The notes beneath the pieces are model-generated. The model was not told the DNA's origin. It did not search any database and saw only the letters and a list, made by a program, of their open reading frames with translations. 64,000 nt of DNA, taken from NCBI GenBank assembly GCA_011009095.1, contig VTPC01089559.1:163156-227155 (forward strand), given 5' to 3'. Made by a program: the position numbers and the translations under genes. Below, in pieces: positions 48,671 through 62,237 of the stretch. Numbering within the stretch: position 1 is the first letter of the stretch; each line of letters opens with the position of its first letter. The stretch comes from Ignelater luminosus (Eukaryota > Arthropoda > Insecta > Coleoptera > Elateridae).

Positions 48671-51520
48671 TAGGGTGTCCCTTATTTTTCAAAGTTTTTA
48701 TTTTTTAACGCATACCCCCTAGTTTTTTTTGTTTGCCCCTAAAAAGCTTGGAAATAAAGTTTTACCTTGTTTGGAGCACGGCAACCCGTGCCGACTTGCA
48801 ACGAAACATGTTCATACACGTAGCGCGCCGGAAGCGGCGCGCGTGCGCGGTAATTGTCATTTGTTCTTTAGTTGTCGGCTAATTAACACGTATTGTTGTA
48901 TGTTTTTGAGATGGCAGTGAAATTAAGAAGTGATACGAAAGATATTTTTATAGTAGGTGACATAAATCATCAAATAACAGGTGCGAAGTTACCGTCTAAC
49001 CGTCAAGTTCTCGCTGTTTTATTTTTTAACATTCGCGAAGTTAAATTGACTGTAAAAGAAAGCGCAAATCTTGTCGTTCAAGAGTGTATTATATTCTGGG
49101 AAAAGGCTAGAATACCTACTAAAGCAATTCCTAACTGCGTGAAGAAACTGATCGATCTTCACCAAGCTTGGAGAGAACTGCAAAAAAATTGTAAAAAACA
49201 GCAAGACGTTTATAGACAGCGTGAGGAGGAATTCTCAAATAATTTGGACAATTTATTCGATATTGCTCACGCTGATGCTTTAGAACGAATGAAAATTGAG
49301 GAGGATAGAGTCTTTTTACTAAAACAGAGAGAGCCAGGGCGTCCAGGTTGTTTAATGGGCGTGGACAAAAAGTTAGCTGACAAAGAAGAGAGGGCTAGAC
49401 AAAGAAACTTAGAAGAGAAAAAAAGACTCGAACGAATGTGTTCCAAGAGTACATTATCACTCCCTGTACAAGACACCTTACTACAACCGTTAGATCCAAA
49501 TGAGTTACTTTCCAGCTCTGATGAAAGCCAGGAGGAAGCTTTGCCATCGACATCTCAGCCTGTAAGTTCTGAAACAACTAAAAAAAGAGGTAGGAATAAC
49601 TTTATTACACCTAAGTTAGTTTTAGATAGATGCCAGTTAAGCATACGGGATTCAGTTTACGTACTTCAAGCTGCGGTAGAAGCATTAGGACTTGGCAGTG
49701 ATGATTTTACCATCAGAAAATCGTCTATTCAACGCATTCGCACGCAGATTCGAAAAGAAAGAGCAGAATCCATAAAATCCGACTTTCAGAATAATGTGCC
49801 TGAAATTGTTACTGTTCATTGGGATGGCGAATTATTACCTGGACTGGACGTAAGAAGTTCTAAAGAAGAACGCTTACCAATCCTCATTTCATTCGGAGAT
49901 AAGGAACAACTTCTTGCTGTACCGAAATTGGGGAGCTCCACCGGTAAAGATCAAGCTAAAGCTGTATCAAATGCACTCTATGACTGGAACCTTGATGACA
50001 AGGTACAAATAATGTGTTGTGACACCACTGCGTCTAATACAGGGCGCTTGAACGGAGCTTGTGTGCTTTTAGAACAAAAATTAGACAGGGAATTACTGCT
50101 TTTTGCTTGCCGCCATCATGTTTACGAACTAGTTTTGAAAGGCGTATTTGAATCAAAAATCCACCAAGTCACAAGCAATCCTGATATTCCATTATTTAAA
50201 ATATTTAGAGACCACTGGAAAAACATTAATTCTACTGCAATCGAAACAAATACCGATTTCATAAATAAAAACTTAAGTAACAGCCAAATTGAAGACTTGT
50301 CGTTTTATGGTCAAGAACTCCAAAAGTCTATTATTCGTGACGACTATCGGGAACTAATTGAATTATCTGTTATTTTCTTGGGAGGAGATAACGAGAGAAG
50401 GATTAAAATCAAGCCTCCTGGAGCGATGCATCAAGCGAGGTGGATGGCGAGAGCCATTTACTCTCTGAAGATATGTTTGTTGCATTCCCAATTTAAAATG
50501 AGCGCTAAAGACAAAAGATCGCTGCAGGACGTTTGTTTATTTATTGCTGCGATGTATGTAAAACCCTGGCTTGGATGCAGTTTGGCAGTAACGGCACCAA
50601 ATCAAGATTTGTTATTTTTAAAAGCGTTAATGGAGTATGAAAAAATAGATAAAACTATTTCCAAAGCAGCCCTGAACAAGTTCAGTCAACACCTTTGGTA
50701 CTTATCAGAAGAAATTGTCGTTTTATCTCTTTTTGATGAAGAAGTCGATGAAAAGTCGAAGGAAAATATTGTACTGAACTTACAAAGAGAGAACACTTAT
50801 GATTCTGGAAAGAGATACATTCCATCAAAAACAGAGATGTCTACTTATTTATTTGATTGTTAAATTATTTTTATTTGTTTCTTGTTTTGCACTTAATTTT
50901 GATAATAATTTGTTGCAGGGAAATCATTAAGTGATTTCGTGTCTGTGAAGAGCACAAATCTGTTTTCTCGGCTGAAAATCGACAGAAGTTTCCTCCAGAA
51001 ACCTGTTTCTACGTGGGAAGGGGATGATTCTTTTTTGGCGGCTAAAGTGAAAGTTCTTTCTTTAAGAGCAGTTAATGATACAGCAGAACGAGCTGTGGAA
51101 TTAATGCAAGATTTTCATGGTCTGATCACAGGTGATGAAGAGCAAAAACAGTTTTTGCTACGTTATGTACAGGAGCACAGAAAGCTTTACCCCGATTGTA
51201 AAAAAGAGACCCTAAAGAAGAATTATGTTCAATAATGTTAAATAATAATCTCTTTTGATTAAATGAATATTGATATTTAAACTTTTTTTATTAATATTTC
51301 CAATATATAGGTACATATTTCGTTTTATTTAGCTCTTTGCATAGTTTACAAAAAGCATTAAATACTATTATTTTCGAAAACTTCAGAGTCAACTCGGCAC
51401 GGGTTAATGTTGACTTAGGTAAATGAAATTTTGTATTCGAGTATGTCTAAGTAAACAAAAAAAATTAGGGGGTATGCGTTTCGATATTGCAAAAAAATTT
51501 TTTTGCCCATTATAAGGGTA
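48671..51520 (+). mobile_element. apparently intact hAT-like DNA transposon (2850 bp)
   Basis: It starts tagggtgtcccttat and ends ...cattataagggta, the reverse complement of which (tacccttataatg) matches if a 6-base gap is allowed. Further in, cgcataccccctaRtttttt at 48709-48728 is repeated inverted around 51453-51478, and aacccgtgccgacttg at 48783-48798 is repeated inverted at 51390-51405 with one mismatch. Flanked by 8-bp gtggtcgt. Inside is a single two-exon transposase gene with no defects seen. The 8-bp duplication and protein layout point to the hAT superfamily, though the terminal repeats are irregular. Confidence 0.75.
48911..51235 (+). CDS. hAT-like transposase, two exons (48911-50858, 50919-51235)
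   Basis: A 60-base intron joins the exons: donor gttaaa at 50859, acceptor ttgttgcag ending 50918; splicing makes the split codon TGG (Trp) and avoids the TAA beside the donor. The product is about 754 residues from Met at 48911 (760 from the ATG at 48893; the second is preferred as it starts MAVKLRSD). Using numbering from 48893: a charged coiled-coil-like region at 90-185, an acidic Ser-rich linker at 200-230, then a likely RNase H-like core: WDG (Asp311), CCDTTASNTG (Asp377), CRHH (406-409), ARWMARAI (515-522). Order and spacing resemble hAT enzymes (Asp, Asp, CxxH, RW), but this family is divergent. No frameshift or stop was seen. I believe similar uncharacterised proteins occur in other invertebrates, from memory only. 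Confidence 0.72.
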
Positions 51521-51528
51521 GTGGTCGT
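51521..51528. repeat. 8-bp target site duplication, right copy (gtggtcgt)
   Basis: Pairs with 48663-48670. Confidence 0.6.
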
Positions 51529-51934
51529 GGTCGTTATTGCGCTGTTTCTGTGATTGAAAAATAGTTTCATAAAATATTCTTTATTTGAAATTCAATAAAA
51601 AGTTTACAAAAATAGATTTTAGCTTTATTCTAGTTACTATATCTATAAAAAGACTATCTTGTATAAATCACACATATCAATGCATTGTAGTGGCTTAACG
51701 AATTATATTCAAAAACTTTTTAATTAAATATGTCAGAATCAATAGTAAAACAAACTGTTGAGCACTACAATATTTATGCACAACTGTTTCAAGTTTTTAT
51801 GACTAGAACGTCTGTTGCTGATTAAATGACTAGAATTAATTTAGAAATTGCAGTTACGTTCTTTCCCGATGGTCCTTATTTGCACTTTAAAACGTGAACA
51901 CTTAACTATATTTTTAACTAATTCATAAGTCTTA
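51529..51934. other. non-coding between hAT-like element and tap 3' end
   Basis: AT-rich; no gene. May hold extra 3' UTR of tap if distal poly(A) sites are used. Confidence 0.35.
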
Positions 51935-51940
51935 TTTATT
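51935..51940 (-). promoter_or_regulatory. likely poly(A) signal of tap
   Basis: AATAAA on the - strand (tttatt on +), about 80 bases after the tap stop codon. Confidence 0.35.
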
Positions 51941-52018
51941 ACATGATTGTGTTTGTTTGAAATAAAAAAATCCTGAAATACGCGAGCTTCACAACTAATC
52001 AAAATTAATATTAAACAT

Positions 52019-53035
52019 TTAAATGCACTCATACGTCATATTATCAAGGCACTGCATTTTATTGTCACTATAATAGTTATTTGTATATGATGCATTCTGA
52101 TAACTAGGATTCGAAAACGTATTATCAGGTTCTCTCATCCAATATGGAGGCGTTTCATGTTTATCTTCATAATTAAATTCTTGCATAAAACTAGCATTAT
52201 TAATACTTCCTTCGGTAACAACTGCATTAGGCGCAGCTTGATTGTAATTTTTGGCTGTTATTGTATTGCCCTCTCTATTTATCGATACGGTAACATTTCC
52301 CACATTCACAATGACATTACCATTTTCCTCAATAGGAAATTTATCTACATTGTTTACAGTTTGACTTAATGCCCATATGTAACTATAAGCAAATCTTAAC
52401 GTTTCTATTTTTGTAAGTTTTGTATCTTCTGGAAATGTTGGTAGAACGCACCTTAACCTATCTAACGCTTCATTTAATATGTGCATCCGATTTCTTTCCC
52501 TGTCATTTGCTTTCATTCGACGATGCCTTCTTATTCTCTGAATTTGTGTTGGGCTTTTTGCTCTCGATACCCTATTTCTACCCGTTGCATAACGTCTTTT
52601 AGGTTTTTCTTCCTTACAGTTATCGCGTTTCTCAAATCCTTTATTTTTAGTTGGAGTTGATGTTTTCAAAAATTGACTAGAACAAAATTCAGTTTCGGAT
52701 AAATTATCATCGTAAGTGTTGATATTTGTTTCGTAGTAATCTTGTCTTTCATTTCTGTAATTTGGCGGGGAAGATGTATATGAATATTTATTTTCACATT
52801 CATTTAAGCTTTTATAGAAAGCCTCATTAAATTTTTCATATAGCTTTTGTGAGTGAGAGTCTTTAAATTTACTTCTGCTCTCTGTTTTTTCTGGATAATT
52901 ATCGTAACTAAACAGATCGTCTACTACTTCGCTGCTTTCTGATTTAAATGACATTTCAAATCCAGAATCTTCACTGTCTTCATAACTGCAGTAACTACTG
53001 CATCCGCTTCTGTTGGTGTAATGAGTTTGTGACAT
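52019..53035 (-). CDS. tap: neurogenin/tap-type bHLH transcription factor
   Basis: A 338-residue, intronless reading frame. The bHLH domain spans about residues 171-225: basic region [20 protein letters not shown], helix 1 with [15 protein letters not shown], loop [10 protein letters not shown], helix 2 with [15 protein letters not shown]. This combination is diagnostic of the neurogenin family (tap in insects), a proneural nuclear regulator that binds E-boxes as a heterodimer with Daughterless-type partners. The rest is low-complexity: an acidic Ser-rich N-terminus, a basic stretch before the domain ([17 protein letters not shown], about 144-160, nuclear targeting likely) and an Asn/Tyr-rich C-terminus ending in MTYECI. 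The start is the first ATG after a plausible promoter. Helix 2 reads AYSYIWAL where I expect AHNYIFAL in most relatives. It is isolated; nearest coding neighbour is the hAT-like element 0.5 kb downstream. Confidence 0.9.
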   Translation of the reverse strand: MSQTHYTNRSGCSSYCSYEDSEDSGFEMSFKSESSEVVDDLFSYDNYPEKTESRSKFKDSHSQKLYEKFNEAFYKSLNECENKYSYTSSPPNYRNERQDYYETNINTYDDNLSETEFCSSQFLKTSTPTKNKGFEKRDNCKEEKPKRRYATGRNRVSRAKSPTQIQRIRRHRRMKANDRERNRMHILNEALDRLRCVLPTFPEDTKLTKIETLRFAYSYIWALSQTVNNVDKFPIEENGNVIVNVGNVTVSINREGNTITAKNYNQAAPNAVVTEGSINNASFMQEFNYEDKHETPPYWMREPDNTFSNPSYQNASYTNNYYSDNKMQCLDNMTYECI

Positions 53036-53156
53036 CTAGAACAAAGAAGAAAATAGTCTATTAATATAATCTCAAAACATAAAGAAAGACGTTCATGAAA
53101 AAATTGAGTCAACTAGTTATCAAGATATCGATACCTCAAATGCAATTTGCAAGTGC

Positions 53157-53199
53157 AACTGATACAACAAACTATTTCTTTAAATCTAAATTATTTATA
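53157..53199 (-). promoter_or_regulatory. possible core promoter of tap
   Basis: On the - strand TATAAATAA (53199-53191) precedes TCAGTT (53162-53157), which fits the arthropod initiator. The spacing, about 37-39 bases from TATA to the initiator A, is somewhat longer than usual. This would give a ~125-base 5' UTR. Confidence 0.35.
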
Positions 53200-56100
53200 C
53201 CGCATGTTACATTCTTTTAGAGCTATTTGGAGTTATTCAACAGTAAAAGCTTTCTGATCATTTGAGATATATATTTGTGTGTTAATACAAAATTATGGAA
53301 ATAGACTTCAAATAAATTTTCCTTTTCGTGCGTAATACCGTTTAGATTTCTCCAGTACTCCGGTCACTAGGCTAATATTGTTGGGAAAAATTAAAGCAGG
53401 TACTTTATCTATTTATGTCAATGAGATTAATGCATTTTAGGAAGTCTATTCAACAGAATTAGGAGCACTTGTTACATGTAACAATAACGAGCAGTTTTTC
53501 ATAAATTCATAAAATTCGGCCCAGACTCGGTCAAACCGGATCGTGTTGCTTGGGCTAGTCTGGTTTTTTCTGTTGGTTGCGCTTTTCAATAGATCGCGCT
53601 CTTTGTGTCAGTCAGATTTCTCAGATTAGTCGTACTGTTTAGGCCTGTTTGCCTTTTTTGATAGTTTGATCTCTGGCCTAAAAAGATCTTTAATTGACAA
53701 TAATTAATAGATGCACACAAGATTAATTTCTAGATTAGGCCTCAGCAATGACTTTCTTTAAACACTAGATATCCTAAAGTTTCTTCCCCCCAAAAAGAAA
53801 TATTTGAAATAAGAGCAAAGGTATCGAAGAACTAGTTAGTAATTACCATGCCTCGAACGAGAAAGTATAAGGTAAACCCAAAACAGGTTATGGTATAATA
53901 TGTCTAAAGCTGTTCAGAGTTACAACAAATGGTGTTTTGCTAACTGAATCTAACTGAGACGTGCCGCCATTAAAGTCAGCATAATAAACTCAGAGCTAGT
54001 GTTTAAAGGAACTGTTGGAGTTACGTGCTGTTATCAATTTCTGTAATAGTACTTGTCCTCATGATAATAGAAAATATTAAAAAAAAACAAAACCTAACTA
54101 GCGGACTTTTCAAGCTAGTCGAGCTTTTTTGGTCGATCATGTCTTGCAGGCCGGTTAGGTTTTGTGTACCAGTTAAACTTACCTGGCCATTTGAGCTTTA
54201 TAAGTTTTATCAAAAACGTAAAAGGCATTCTCGCATAGAATTAATTTTATTTCGGCCGCGCCAGGTTGGGTATTACGATATCCAATGCATAAGTGTTGTG
54301 AAGTGAGAAGTGTCTAAGTTACTCTGGAATACGCAGAAGATTGAAAAACCCTGATCCACATAAACAAATGGAGGCATTAACTTTGCATGAATATAAAAGT
54401 CTACTGTCTATTATAGATGAAAATCACCTAAATTTGTAGACTTCCTGTAGTGTCTGAATTATGAAGTAAACACGCTTATTTCAGTATTGAAAAGTTTATT
54501 AATATGAAAACAATAAAAATACCACGTAGAATACATAATATGGTAATCCACTGTACAGAGCATCAAACTGACAACTAATTGTCCGATAACAATAATAGCG
54601 GTTCCATGGCATCGAGTTACAGATTGAGACATAACACTTTCCATTGTGTACGTAAAGAAGAAATGATTCCACAAGGGCAAAACGCTGCAAAAGCTTTGAT
54701 GCTACATAGGACAAAAAGATGGCTTAACAGATAATTGTATTATGCCTCCACGATGTTACTCGTAATAAACATAACCAAGTCTGTTCTGTTTTGGCTTAAC
54801 TGATTTTATATTGAGTTTTGAAAATGGGGCAACCTGTGTGTCTTTTGGGAAGTGATCACCTTTGACTACTATATCATAGCAAATAAAAATAGAAAAATTA
54901 TTTATGGGCAGACAATAGATTTCATAGAAGATATAGTAAACTCTATTTCACAGCAATGAAACATCAGATTAAATTTATGAAGTCATTCTGGTTTTATAGT
55001 GTAGGTATACTGCTAAATATAAAACTTGGGTTTGCTTGTGAGGACTAGAAAAATACAATGAAATTAATAAACATTAAAATTTCATTTTTGTCGAAAAGTT
55101 GATGATAGTACTTCCGAGCAAACAACCAAAAAAAAATGTTGAACTAGGGGCGTACCCAAGGAGATATCTAGGCCAGCAAGTATACTCAGCCCATTGTCAA
55201 AAAAGCCCATCGGCGACGCATTTATTATTATTTAACAATTAACAGGTAACAATCTGCAAACTAATAGATCTCAATTCTTTGGTAGAATAAACACGACTAC
55301 AGATTTTAAGTTTGAAAGTATGCAGTGGTTTCAATTAAAAGAAAGAAAAAGTAAAAATCAGACCGGTGGTAAATGAATGCTGTGATATAAGGTCGCTTTA
55401 CTATACCATGACCACCAAAAAGTTCGCACCAAAGAGGAAAAAGTTTTACTATTAATATTTTTAAAAAATCTTTTACAACAATAATTCCTGCATGTCTGAA
55501 GACCAAATTACATGCTAAATACTAGGACAGACCAAGCGATTTCTCACATGGCAGAATAAAGTATGATAAAGTATCTCCAAATGACATATTTTAAAATGCT
55601 GAAACTTGATAGTTCTTGGGAAATTTGGACATGCAAATCTGAGTTTAGAAAAAATTCTGTACTTGACTTTAGCAAGCATGCCTTGGTTTGGGGGGATTGC
55701 TCAGTTCGTAGGCGATCAAGTCGCCTGTTTCTTTCCGTAAATGTGAGCACGTCTCAAGTCAGTTCGAATTAAGTCTTAACCATAAATAGAGAAGCATACT
55801 TAAGTAGAGATCAAGTTTGAGATTGTTAAGTACTAACTATAATTCTCTTCCTAATTCTCAAACTTGATGTAAAATAATCTGTCTTGGTGTTTAATTTTTT
55901 TTTGGTGCAAACTCCTTGGTCAATAGGAAATAAAAAAGTGCCACACATTTTAAAAGTTTTGACCCAGAAAAGTAGAAGAAAATTAGAGTTTAACTAATGA
56001 GTTATAGAATGGAAAAAAACTGTTAACTACTAATCTATGTGATTTTCATTTCTTTCAATCTTCCAAAAATTTTCTAAAAGAACAAGATTTTTTGAAATTC

Positions 56101-59100
56101 AATTAAATTCAAATTCCTGGACCGCAGTTTCTCATACAACTATTGAGGAGTTTTATTGTAACAACCTTGTGGTGCATAATATTAAGGAGCGAATCCTTCG
56201 ATAATTATGCACATTTTGGAAACGAAGTTCTTTTTTTACAGAAGACCTTTTTTCTTAAAGTTTCTGGTATACCTTGAAGTAATCAAACGCAGAAATTCTT
56301 TTGTTGTTGTTTTATGGCTGAGATTTCAGGTCGAATTTTTTTTAGGTCTCGTGGTTTCAACTACTACGGTCATTTTCCTGCCAACCAGAATTTATCCGAA
56401 CTCGGAGATATTCCAACCTTGGTAGCAATATTTAACTCACAGGAGATCCACTGATTTTCACCCGTTTTGGAGGATAGCATTCGTTTATAGCTTTGATAGT
56501 CGAATGCTCAACTATCATCTGAGAATCATAATGGCTAGAGTTGGGTGTTAAGTTTGGTTAAAAAAACCTATTCCAAAATATTAATTTTAAAAGTGGTTTT
56601 TTCTGCAGATTTTACTACTATTTTTACGCTATCATTACTAACAGTTATAATTATGTTTCCTAATGGTTTCTTTTGCTTTCTTCTTTTCGTAAACCAATGA
56701 CGAAGTATGTTTATTTGTTCCTTTTCTTTATCCAAAGTTACTTCCCGGATCAACAAAGTGCAGCGTATCAATATTAAAACAAAGAATAGTTTACGTTATC
56801 AGTCGCTTCTTGAGCGCTACTAGCAAAATGATTTCGCCTTTCGGTCAAATATAAAATGACAGAAATAGATAAAATAACAGATGTTTTCTTAAATGACGCA
56901 AAAGTGGTGGATTAAAACAGCTGTGGCAGAGAATTTAAATAAAATTGTCCTTTCTTGACAACCTTAATCTTACAGTTACGCGGAAATATCGTTGAAACTT
57001 TTAATTAGTCATGGTAACCTTTTAAATCAGCTCCATGGAATGCAAAAGGGCCTATTCTGGGCGTAATATGCATACATACACGAGCTGGGTCTTGTTTTAC
57101 TGCATTAAAAAAATTCGTAAAAACCATAAAGTTAAACAAAAGGCATGAAATTTCTTTAGATCTTTTTAATGAACTACCTCCTATCTCTGATATAAAAACG
57201 AACGTTAAAATAATTGTTGAAAGCAGAATTAAACAAAGCTTGTAAACTATAACGCATTGATTTGTCTTTGCATTCCCGTCGGAAATGCAGGCTGCTACAA
57301 CTGTCCACCCAGGAAAATACAACTTATAAAGGTGCAATCACGGTGGGTGCAATTGATAATAATCATCGAAACTAAAATTTTAAATTAGTTTTCAGTATGA
57401 AAAACAACCGAACAATTCTTTTATGGAGCTGGTTTCTACCATCTTGATAATCACGACCTCCCTATAATATGTAATGTAGCATATCTCTTCCTGTGGTATT
57501 TAGGTTTTTATTAATAAAGAAACCGGAGACCCAATAATGCCAGAAAATTGACGAAACGTCACGGCTTAGATATTAGCATTGTATAAGATACAATGATATT
57601 AGTGACGTCAAGGCAAAGAATATATATTGTGTAATTAAATGTTTAATTCAAATCTTATGCCCAAACAATTTTATTTGTCAGTTAATCTTAAATAGTAAAA
57701 TTAGAAAAATCACTTAAAACGTATTTATAACGATTTCACCGTATCCTAGTGGATTATAGACAATATTGCTATAGGCATTATATAATTCAAAACTTTAAAA
57801 CAATTGCAAAATTAAAAATAAAAGATCAATTTGGAAACAAACAAAATAAAAATTAATATGCTAAGTGTAAGTGCTAGCTTTGATATTACAAACAAAATAT
57901 CAAAAGTTAACCCGAAACCTTTTCTATTGTATTAATGTATCAATCTACTCACGTTATAGGAAGGTGTTTAAAGTCCAATTACACCAACGTATTTTTTTAA
58001 ACGTAACTTCACATTTCTGACGAATTAAAACTTTTTTTGCACACCCAACGATATAAAATTGCACTATTCGTTTGACTGCAGTACCTCCAACTAAAACATA
58101 CTAAGGGGTGTTTGAATATAAACTTAGGAGCCCCTCCACGGTATACAATACAAAGGGGTCCAACATTCCTGATTGGTTATTCAGGATATTTTATTTTTGC
58201 CTTGGTGGATTAAAAAGAATTATATCGTGTTTTATATTAACATTCGGAATGATTATAGTCAAACAAAAGTTTTGAAATAAATTTTAAAATAACTTTGAAG
58301 GTAAGACAATATTAGAGAAATTTATTTAGATCTTATCTTCAAATATCATTTTATTATTAATTTGAATGGAATAAAGATATAAAAAGAGTATTTTTTAAAA
58401 TGGGTTTTAAATAACACAAAAAACGGGTTAAAGAGGGTTACATACCTAAATCTAACGATAAGAGAGTTAGCATTTTGGCAAGCAAGATGAATTCTATGCC
58501 TGAACGCATTTTATCAATGCCTTATAAAATAGTATGAAACCTGACTAGGATTACATTAGGGGGTAAATGCTATCATCATGGTTAATCTCTGTAATCTTAG
58601 AATCTTCTCCACTGGGCCATAAAATATTATACTTAATGACACTGCAATTGCCTTATTTGTAAATCTAGAAATGCAATTAATTATGTTTGTCTTTGTTTCT
58701 TAAAGTATCTTGAAGTAATCTTCACAGGTCTTGGTTATTCTTTATATTCATATTCATGAATGCTTCATGACACTTCGCCTTTACTAATGTGGGAAAGAGC
58801 GTTATCTTACATTAGAAAAGAATCTTGCAGTGCTATCATATACCATTTCATGATTTGCAATATGTAATACTAAAATATTGTTTTCAGTACTCTAGACTTC
58901 ACCAACAATGATAATTAGTTTTCTTGTTTTAACTATTTACACACAATTCCAAATCTGTTGCTAAAATTTTTCCAACTTACTTTATACACTTTACAAGAAT
59001 TGCCCTAAAGTAGATTTAGAACAAGACAAAACTTTATATTCAGTCATCCAAACATCGTATTCTCAGAAAACATTTGTTCCGTCTCGATACACAATCTCGT

Positions 59101-62100
59101 TTCAGGGAAATAAACGAAAACATTATATTTTGAAAGTCTTCATTCTAGCACATTCTAATCGGCAAATATTTGCGATTTTGGACATTTCCTAAGTGGGCCA
59201 AAATTAACTTTCGTCTACAAGTCTACAAAATTTATAGTAATCAATCTACATCATTCTTTTTCGAGAAAAAAGTAAAGTTTGATAACTTTAGCTATTTTGA
59301 ATGACCCCCTTAGCGTCAAAATTGTGAATAATAAGAGATGAATTTAATTGAATCTAAAGACGCCAAACAAATACCTATGAGTTGGAATCTAACCGTAAAA
59401 GTATGCAATAAAATGGTGGCCGAATCTTCAATTCAACGACTTTAGACTTTGGTTTTCCATATCTGATGGTGATGGACAGTGTAGACCAGAGAAGAGGCCA
59501 ACATGTCTAAAAACTGTTAAGATTCACCTACACGTCCTGAAGATAAAACAGTTCTCAGTTTTGCAAAGTCATAGTTTCCAAATTTGAGTTTCTCGTTCTT
59601 CGTCTAGCAAAAGGAAAAAATTATACAAAACAAAAATGCATAGATGTTGTTTTAACTTGCATGTATTGTCTGAAAAGATTCTTTGTTATCATAATCAAAA
59701 TAATATAAAAAAGATATTTTCAAGACTTCTCTAAATCTCAAAGAACGTTTCAGCCAAGATGAATATCTTCCCCGTCTTTGAAAAATGGCAAGAATGTTCT
59801 TTTATTTCTAAGCGATACAACACAAACGCAAAAATTCAATTTTAATGAATTCTAAAAGTTATTTCTCTCTTCAACCAATACACAACAAATGCCAGCAATA
59901 TCAATAAGGGTAAAAATTATTATTCAAACATCGCGAAGTAAGTAGTTTCTAGAGATGATTTGAAATATTAGAATAACATGAATAAGTGCAACTGCAACGA
60001 CTTAATTGTCATCGAAATTACAATTACAATATTAGTACTTATGGGATTTTAATCAATCTTGATGGTTATCAAATCGCTAGTACAATCGACCTTTTAAGAT
60101 TAGATATGTTCAGACTGTCTTTCTTGGTTGGGAATACTTTGTAAGACGCATTAGAGTATTAAACATTATGGCTGATAAGTAAGTGAAGGAAGAACAATCC
60201 GACTGGAAGAAGATGCTCAACTTATCAACCAACACATGATTTGATTAGAGAATAAATACTTAAAAACAATTATGATCAATGGTAAGATCATATGTAGTTC
60301 CGAAAAGGATTATGGACAGAATAGAACACTCAGCTGACATTCATGGAAGAAAAACGGGAAAAATGGATATTAAAAGAAAAACAACAAAGACAAGATAGTT
60401 ACATGGTTATTCCAGTGCCGCATTTGCAAAAGCAACATCTTATCAGCAAATAAAGACTAGCCAAGCATTAAGCCAAAAAGTGAAGAAATGAAAGTACGTA
60501 TCGTAAAATTCTGAAATGGTAAATTGTATATAACAATTTGGTAGTAACGTATATGTGATACCAAATTTCCACTGTGTCCCTGCATTCTGATCTTGCAGGA
60601 TTCTTTAGTTTTTTCTAGAAACGTCTAGCAGCACAGAAGAAATGTCATGAAACTAGCATTTTCAGACATTATATTGACAAATAAGACATCAGTAGTCTAA
60701 CTACTTCGCTTCACACCATAATTTTTTCCCAAAATTTAGAGAATGCAACCAATGAATAGCCTCCAGAAGACAGTACCTAGAACTAGGTTAAGAATCTCTT
60801 TTGGCACAGTAATGTACGTTAGTACAGAAATGAAAAAAATTATTTCAACTATAGACTGTGTAAATATTTGGGAACAAATCTACAAGACAAAGAGCCTTGA
60901 TAACTTGTGCTATTTTGCATTTTTATTATCAGAACAAAAGCAGTTGAGTTTTTAGCTTTCAATAAGCAACTCTCCAGAACTTAACCAAAAAATTAAACGG
61001 AACGATTTTATAATGGATTTCATTTAATCTTAAGTGGGTTTAAATATTACTTTGTCATAGGAAAACATCTCTAGAATTATGAATTTGTTTTTATTTTAAC
61101 AGTCTAATGAATTATTTTAACTTATTATTAAGGGTGTCGTAACAAATCAAACCATTAGTTCTGCAAAAGTGAGAATCACAGCATCAGGGTCAGCAAGTTA
61201 GTGAAATAAATATGTATAGTGGAAAAAAGAAAATTTAATAATAAATAATAATTAAAGCTATTAAATTCTAAAACAAAATCAAGTTGATAAAGAAAAAACT
61301 AATTTAAAATAGTGCGACTCAGTATTTTTTTGACATTAATAACTAGAAAATATTACCTTATTAGCAGTCTGTTCTAAACAAGAAGAACAGGAAGTTAAAA
61401 AAAGTTAGTCGAACAAAATATAGGAATTGTAAACACAAGAAGCGCACTAAAAAAGTTACCGGAAATACTTCATTAAAGAAACTTTAATTATTATAATTGG
61501 GTGTGATGTAAACAAAACCTGACAAAATGCATTTGTACGTTATTTATAAAAAATAGTGTAGTAGCTAAATATAATAGTGCCTATCTGTTATTGAGAAAAA
61601 GGATATTTACTGTTATTACTGTTAAATAATAATTTGCATAAAGACGCAAATTTAAATTAATTTGAAGTTGAGATTTTTTAATATAAATTTATCTGTTATT
61701 TAAATTGTCCATACAAAGAAGAAATACAAACCCGAAAACTACAAAGTTACTGCCATAATTGCAATTAATACACAATTTCTTTACTGAAATATCCCAGCAG
61801 AGAAAGTTACTATTTTGTTTTCAGTTCTCTCTACTTCCAGGAAATCAATGTCTATACCTATCTCTGTTCAAAAAACAGTGTGATAAAAATTAATTTTTAC
61901 AATATGTTGGTTACCACAAGTGATATTTTCTCTGCGTAGCTATTACTGTAAATTTTCTATTATTTCTCAAGTTGTAAACGCTATTAGAAACACAGAGCTA
62001 AGAATTTCGCGACATGCCTTATCTTAGCGTAAAACTAAGTTCTCCGATATCATCTAAATCTAACGTTCAATAATTAAAACCGCTTTATGTTGTTAGTTCA

Positions 62101-62235
62101 CTCGAAACAATGTGCCATTCGATATTAAGTCGTGCACTGTTATTCGAGATATACAGAGTGTTCTAACAATTTTTTCGCGGACAATAGTTTTGTTATTTAT
62201 CAGAAAATGAAAATGAAGTAAAGAACAATTACCTA
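53200..62235. other. 9-kb gene desert
   Basis: No gene supported on either strand. It may hold regulatory DNA for tap. Local items: a GC-richer patch at 53515-53660; tagggg-cgtacccaagg (55145-55162), resembling a transposon end; a segment at 56117-56178 resembling 39442-39476. Frames of 60-110 codons here (e.g. 54025-54306, 57005-57337, 60743-60955) have no domains, splice context or compositional rise. Confidence 0.4.
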
Positions 62236-62237
62236 TA

